Shown: one piece after another, positions 25,720-29,581 of the stretch | How the letters are laid out: the number at the start of each line of letters is the position of its first letter | Position numbering within the stretch: the first letter of the stretch is position 1 | Source of the DNA: UBA4655 sp964585575 | GTDB taxonomy: Bacteria > Planctomycetota > Planctomycetia > Pirellulales > UBA1268 | Direction of reading: 5' to 3' | NCBI GenBank assembly: GCA_964585575.1 | Contig: CAZPEM010000023.1 | Span: forward strand, 1-29,581 | DNA length: 29,581 bases | Notes under the pieces: generated by a model | Told to the model about the DNA's origin: nothing | The model's input: only the letters and a program-made list of their open reading frames with translations | The model's database searches: none | Program-made: the position numbers and the translations under genes

Positions 25720-27276
25720 TCACCATGGCCGCGACGGAAGTCCGTGGGCCGGCCCATACCGTTCCCAGAGGCTCTCGACGAGATGACGCTCCGAGGGAGG
25801 CTCTTCGGTCGCAGCTTCGACGACCGCGTCGGACTCGAGCAGCCTGCCCCGGAGGTGGACATGGGTCCGCAGCCAGTCGAGCACCGGCGGGAAGGCCCCC
25901 CGCCGAACGAGCCCATCGACGTCGCCGAGCCGTCGCCGCACCGCGGTCATCAACTGTGCGGCGTGCATCGAGCCGAGCGTGTACGTCGGGAAATAGCCGA
26001 CGAGTCCCGCGGGCCAGTGCACGTCCTGCACGACACCGTCGACGTCCCGATCGATCTTCAGGCCGAAGTCCGCCGCGAACCTTTCGTTCCACGCGTCGCG
26101 AAGATCGGCGACCGGGAGTTCCCCGCGAATCATCGCCCGCTCGAGGTCGAATCGCAGCATGACGTGCAGGTTGTAGGTGACCTCGTCGGCCTCGACGCGA
26201 ATGAACGAGGGACGAACCACGAGCGTCGCCTCGTGCAGTTGCCGTGCCGTGACGTCCGCGAGCGACTCGGGAAACGCATCTCTCGCGATCGGCAGGCACC
26301 ACTCCCAGAATCCGGCCGAACGCCCAACCATGTTCTCCCAGAATCGAGACTGGGATTCGTGGACGGCGAGCGATGCCGCTTCGCCGGGCGGCAGGCCGAA
26401 CCACTCCGGCCGCAAGCCCTGCTCGTACAGGCCATGCCCTGCCTCGTGCAGGACCCCATAGACAGCCGTGAAGAGGTCGTGCTCGTCCCACCGCGTCGTG
26501 ATCCGGCAATCATGCGGCCCGAGGGTGGAGCAGAACGGATGTTCCGACGTGTCGAGCCGCCCCCTGCCAAAGTCGAACCCGATCCCGGAGGCGATCCGTC
26601 GCACGAACGCCTCCTGCGCGGGCCGGGGGTAGTGGCGGTGGACGACGTCATCGAGCGGCCGCCGAGGAGCGTCTGCGATCGCCCGCACGAGTGGCACGAT
26701 TTGCTCCCGCAGCCGCCCGAACCTCTCCGCGATCCGGGAGCCACGAGCGGCCGGCTCGTAGTCGTCCATGAGCGCGTCGTAGGGATCGCGGTCGGGCAGC
26801 TGACATGAGCCCTGCTCCCGCTTGAGGGCTATGACCCGGCCGATCCATGGTTCGAGCAGCGACCAGTCGGAATGCTTCCTCGCCTCGACCCAAGCCGCCT
26901 GCGCTCGGACGCAGGTCCGGGCGATTTCCTCCACGAGCCGCGACGGAAGCCGCGACTGCTTGCGAAAGTCGTCGTGGAGTCGCCGAATCGTCACGGCGAT
27001 CTCGGAATCACCGCTGCCCGCAGGCCCCTCGGCCAGGCAGGCCAGGCGGTCGCCGTGGGCACGATCGGTTCGGTGGGCATGGAGCAGGCCCGCGATCGCC
27101 GCCGCCTGGTCCGCTCGGTGGTCGGAACCACGCGAGGGCATCATGGTCTGCTCGTCCCAGCCGAGAAGTGATTCGACCGTTCCGATAGCGGCGGCCCGCC
27201 TCGCATGGTCGCAGACATCCTCGAAGGCCTTCTGCCAGGTGGCCTCCGGCCGGTTCCATGCCTCAGGTTCGGTCAT
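25720..27276 (-). CDS. Carboxypeptidase Taq-type metalloprotease (M32)
   Basis: A 518-residue zinc carboxypeptidase that removes C-terminal residues from peptides. Seen directly: the zinc-binding HEAGH at residues 277-281 with the family context VLHEAGHGLYEQGL, the third ligand E307 in AVHESQSRFWENMVGRS, and the M32 features GWDEQTMMP (39-47) and HPFCSTLGPHDCRITTR (246-262). The C-terminal region contains QDVHWPAGLVGYFPTYTLGS, also usual for M32. Length fits the family (about 500). The ATG at 27276 has GAGGG seven bases upstream. It is divergent from the deacetylase gene (121-bp gap) and separated from the membrane-protein gene by 109 bp, so it may form its own transcript. A housekeeping role in peptide turnover is likely. 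Confidence 0.94.
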   Translation of the reverse strand: MTEPEAWNRPEATWQKAFEDVCDHARRAAAIGTVESLLGWDEQTMMPSRGSDHRADQAAAIAGLLHAHRTDRAHGDRLACLAEGPAGSGDSEIAVTIRRLHDDFRKQSRLPSRLVEEIARTCVRAQAAWVEARKHSDWSLLEPWIGRVIALKREQGSCQLPDRDPYDALMDDYEPAARGSRIAERFGRLREQIVPLVRAIADAPRRPLDDVVHRHYPRPAQEAFVRRIASGIGFDFGRGRLDTSEHPFCSTLGPHDCRITTRWDEHDLFTAVYGVLHEAGHGLYEQGLRPEWFGLPPGEAASLAVHESQSRFWENMVGRSAGFWEWCLPIARDAFPESLADVTARQLHEATLVVRPSFIRVEADEVTYNLHVMLRFDLERAMIRGELPVADLRDAWNERFAADFGLKIDRDVDGVVQDVHWPAGLVGYFPTYTLGSMHAAQLMTAVRRRLGDVDGLVRRGAFPPVLDWLRTHVHLRGRLLESDAVVEAATEEPPSERHLVESLWERYGPAHGLPSRPW

Positions 27277-27397
27277 CGTTGCACCCTCATTTGACGCGGG
27301 GCGGCGGGAAGCGACACTCGTTGAACGCCGTATGCCGCGGAATCTCCATTCCACGCATTGTGCGTCGCTTTGCCAAGAGACAGAAAGCCGGCCCGAC

Positions 27398-28081
27398 ATG
27401 CTCGACTGCCTCGTGATCGCCCCGCATCCCGACGACGCGGAACTCGGCATGGCCGGGACGATCGCTCTCATGATTTCCAGGGGGCTGTCCGTCGGGGTGC
27501 TCGACCTCACCGACGGCGAACCGACGCCGAACGGATCCCCGGAGATTCGGGCCAGGGAGACCGCCGAAGCCACCGCGGTCCTCCGGCTGCCTTGGCGACA
27601 GAACCTGGGCCTGCCGAACCGTCGACTGCGGGCCACGCTCGAGGCACGAGGCCGCCTGGCCGAGGTGATTCGCGAGACGCGTCCGAGATGGCTCTTCGCC
27701 CCCTACTGGGTCGATGCCCACCCAGACCACGTCGCCGCGACGAGACTCGTCGAGGCGGCCAGATTCTGGGCCAAGCTGACGAAGTGTGAACTGGCCGGCA
27801 GCCCGTTTCATCCCGAACGGATCTGGTACTACCCATGCGTCCATCTGCGGCTCGTCCGGCAACCGGCCTTCATCATCGACACCTCGCCGTTCCACGAGTT
27901 GAAACGTCGGGCGATAGCCTGCTACGCCAGCCAGTTCGCGGGGAGCTCGGCTGCCCCGACCGTTCCGGAAAGGGTGGATGCCGCGGCAAGCTGGTGGGGC
28001 TCCCTCATTGGTGCCCGGCACGGAGAGCCCTTCTACTCGCGGGAACCGCTCGGACTCCGGGGTTTGTCCGATCTCTGCTGA
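27398..28081 (+). CDS. bshB1: PIG-L family deacetylase, BshB1-like
   Basis: A 227-residue zinc-dependent N-acetylglucosamine deacetylase-like protein. Motifs: HPDDAELGMAGTIA at residues 9-22 (metal-binding HPDD), DLTDGEPTPNGSPEIRARE, NLGLPNRRL, APYWVDAHPDH (metal-binding HPDH) and KRRAIACYASQF. This combination closely follows BshB1, which removes acetyl from GlcNAc-malate in bacillithiol synthesis, and less closely LmbE/MshB enzymes. No other bacillithiol gene (bshA, bshC) is present in the window, so the pathway assignment is inference. The ATG at 27398 is used because the family motif starts a few residues later; its ribosome site is poor. An upstream in-frame ATG at 27332 would add 22 residues without a better site. 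Confidence 0.85.
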   Translation: MLDCLVIAPHPDDAELGMAGTIALMISRGLSVGVLDLTDGEPTPNGSPEIRARETAEATAVLRLPWRQNLGLPNRRLRATLEARGRLAEVIRETRPRWLFAPYWVDAHPDHVAATRLVEAARFWAKLTKCELAGSPFHPERIWYYPCVHLRLVRQPAFIIDTSPFHELKRRAIACYASQFAGSSAAPTVPERVDAAASWWGSLIGARHGEPFYSREPLGLRGLSDLC

Positions 28082-28265
28082 CTGTTTTCGGGGTCCGGCG
28101 CGTCCAAATGACCCGATCACGGCGACCCGGAGGGCTGCCGTGTCCGGTGTAGGGTCCCACGCGGTTTCGTGCCGATACCCCCCGTGTGGTCGCGGCATGC
28201 CGATCGGCTGCCACCATGGATCCGGGCATCGGCAGGCCAGCTCTCGAACGACCACGGGATTTCTC
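28082..28265. other. Intergenic, no gene seen
   Basis: 184 bases between the deacetylase and the 77-aa gene. An inverted pair TGCCGAT/ATCGGCA lies near 28199-28239, but no T-tract or promoter boxes are convincing. Confidence 0.4.
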
Positions 28266-28499
28266 ATGGCTTCACGCGACATCAACGTCATCGCCCTGGT
28301 GAAGGGCTCGGAACGATACGTGTTCCTGTTCGACGACGAGAGCCGCGATGAAACCCTGAAGGCCCTGGCCCGCCATGCGGCCAATCCGGAGCTGAGCTTC
28401 AGCTGGTACGACGCGTCCGTGCTCGGCCAGAAGGTCCGTCAGGCCCGGCCACGCAATCGGACCGTGGGGTTCGTGCCGCCAGCCGATCATGCCGCCTGA
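28266..28499 (+). CDS. Small conserved planctomycete-type protein (77 aa)
   Basis: A compact protein MASRDINVIALVKGSERYVF followed by LFDDESRDETLKALARHAA and NPELSFSWYDASVLGQKVRQ. It has alternating beta/alpha character and no signal peptide or cysteine motif. I recall similar 70-80 residue proteins with 'DINVIALVKGEERYVFLFDD' in planctomycetes but know no function. The ATG at 28266 has GGGAT upstream. It overlaps the start of the recombinase gene by 11 bases, so both are likely made from one transcript with coupled translation. Confidence 0.8.
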   Translation: MASRDINVIALVKGSERYVFLFDDESRDETLKALARHAANPELSFSWYDASVLGQKVRQARPRNRTVGFVPPADHAA

Positions 28500-29436
28500 C
28501 CGGCCCGCATCGGGCGACGCATCGCCCCGGTTGCAGGGCGCGACCGGCCGTGCCATCGAACGCTTCCTCGCCTTCATCGCCGCCGAGCGGGGTGGCTCAC
28601 GTCTTACCCAGAAGAGCTACCGGGAGGATCTCGTGCAGCTCCAGGAGTTTCTGGAGTCGGCCTCCTGCCGTTCGCCCGGCGAGGCGAGCACGGCGGTCCT
28701 GCGCCGATTCGCCGCCGGTCTCCACGCCGCCGGCTACGCTCCCGCCACGATCGCCCGGAAGCTCGCGAGCATGCGAAGCTTCTACCGTTTCGGGCAGCGG
28801 GAGGGATGGTGTCCCACGAACCCCGCCAAGCCTCTGCGGAGCCCCCGTCAGAGCCGCAAGCTGCCACGGTTCCTCACGCGGGAGGAGGTCGGCCGACTCC
28901 TCCGCGCACCGAAGCAGTCCACGGCGGCCGGCCTACGGGATCGGGCGATCCTCGAGCTCATGTACTCGGCCGGGCTGCGGGTGCATGAACTGTCGGGCCT
29001 CGACGACGGCGATCTCGATCTCCACTCCGGAACCGTCCGCATCCGCGGGAAGGGCCGCCGCGAGCGGCTCGGCGTCGTGGGCTCGCACGCTCGCTCGGCG
29101 ATTCGCGAGTGGATCGCCGCAAGGGCAAAGACGAGGGCGACGGCGGCCGGGCCTCGCCGCCCGCTCTTCACCAACAAGCTCGGCGGCAGGCTGGGCGTCC
29201 GCGGCGTGGCGAGGCTGCTGGAAAAGCACCTCCAGACGGCGGGACTCGCCGGCCGCGCAAGCCCCCACACGCTGCGTCACAGCTTCGCGACGCACCTGCT
29301 CGACGCCGGCGCCGACATCCGCAGCGTCCAGGAACTCCTCGGCCACAAGAGCATCACGACGACGCAGATCTACACGCACGTCACGACGAGCCGCCTCCTC
29401 GACGCCTTCGACAAGGCGCATCCGCGGGCCCGGTAA
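28489..29436 (+). CDS. xerC: Tyrosine recombinase XerC/XerD
   Basis: A 315-residue site-specific recombinase that, with a partner Xer protein, resolves chromosome dimers at dif. The N-terminal core-binding (SAM-like) domain reads ATGRAIERFLAFIAAERGG followed by SRLTQKSYREDLVQLQEF. The catalytic domain carries the conserved residues: Arg in YSAGLRVHELSGL, Lys in RGKGRRERLG, His-Arg in SPHTLRHSFATHLLDAG, His in LLGHKSITTTQ and the nucleophile Tyr in QIYTHVT. The ending FDKAHPRAR is a Xer signature. XerC versus XerD cannot be settled from the sequence: the stretch LPRFLTREEVGRLLRAP resembles XerD, the tail XerC. The start overlaps the preceding small gene. No phage or integron genes surround it, so a housekeeping role is likely. 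Confidence 0.93.
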   Translation: MPPDRPASGDASPRLQGATGRAIERFLAFIAAERGGSRLTQKSYREDLVQLQEFLESASCRSPGEASTAVLRRFAAGLHAAGYAPATIARKLASMRSFYRFGQREGWCPTNPAKPLRSPRQSRKLPRFLTREEVGRLLRAPKQSTAAGLRDRAILELMYSAGLRVHELSGLDDGDLDLHSGTVRIRGKGRRERLGVVGSHARSAIREWIAARAKTRATAAGPRRPLFTNKLGGRLGVRGVARLLEKHLQTAGLAGRASPHTLRHSFATHLLDAGADIRSVQELLGHKSITTTQIYTHVTTSRLLDAFDKAHPRAR

Positions 29437-29581
29437 AGCAGGGCTGCCGCACTGGTCGGCGACGTGCTGACCGTGAGGCGCTGCCCGTGCCCAGGAGCCG
29501 GCGTAGCTGACCAGCGCAGGCCGGAAGCCGAAGCGCCAGTCAGGTCCGAGTGAGCGAAGCACAGGATGTGCGGAGCGAACG
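29437..29581. other. Non-genic tail with minus-strand 'GFRPAL' similarity
   Basis: After the recombinase stop no plus-strand gene is supported. On the minus strand the sequence, read from the right edge, gives DWRFGFRPALVSYAGSWA, resembling the end of FGE/SUMF1-type or C-type-lectin proteins. The frame runs on without a stop into the recombinase gene, so it is not a natural protein end. It may be a repeat or remnant that continues beyond the window. Confidence 0.25.

Overview
The window is GC-rich and gene-dense, and its gene content suggests a member of the Planctomycetota. Markers include a huge membrane-anchored TPR protein, a secreted protein with the 'FGFYETQWRQWPG' motif, long proline- or acid-rich linkers, LpxA, and a 77-aa RNA- or protein-partner-like small protein beside a Xer recombinase. 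I infer the phylum from protein style and remembered family members; no search was run. Order or family cannot be fixed, though Pirellulales-like is my guess.

Layout, left to right. (1) 1-3429, minus strand: pyruvate dehydrogenase E1 (aceE, running off the left edge) and dihydrolipoamide dehydrogenase (lpd), separated by a 48-bp tandem repeat. (2) 3430-3950: a likely N-terminal remnant of an HTTM-type membrane protein, then tRNA-Leu(UAG) and a hairpin. (3) 3951-10067: a secreted planctomycete-type protein (minus), a 1499-aa TPR protein (plus) and a 102-aa TPR protein (minus) whose 3' end overlaps the large gene tail-to-tail. (4) 10292-12395: lpxA (plus) converging on a receiver-less sigma-54 activator (minus).

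(5) 12690-22062 is the centrepiece, a tightly coupled seven-gene operon. It starts with a membrane-anchored periplasmic binding protein of the urea/short-chain-amide (UrtA) family. A complete Wsp-type chemosensory set follows in canonical order: MCP (WspA-like, with a Cache-like sensor), CheW (WspB), CheR-TPR (WspC), CheW (WspD), CheA-REC (WspE) and CheB (WspF). No urea permease or ATPase genes and no WspR diguanylate cyclase lie in the window. The inference is that the binding protein is the ligand receptor of the array rather than a transporter part. This is the most interesting system here.

(6) 22075-27276, minus strand: a FAAH-like amidase translationally coupled to an unknown single-TM protein, then (upstream, separate) an M32 carboxypeptidase. 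The amidase converges on the sensory operon 12 bp away, so amide sensing and amide hydrolysis sit side by side, but a functional link is only a hypothesis. (7) 27398-29436, plus strand: a BshB1-like PIG-L deacetylase, a 77-aa small protein and a XerC/D tyrosine recombinase that overlaps it. The last 145 bases hold no convincing gene, only a minus-strand in-frame stretch resembling the 'GFRPAL' end of FGE/SUMF1-type proteins.
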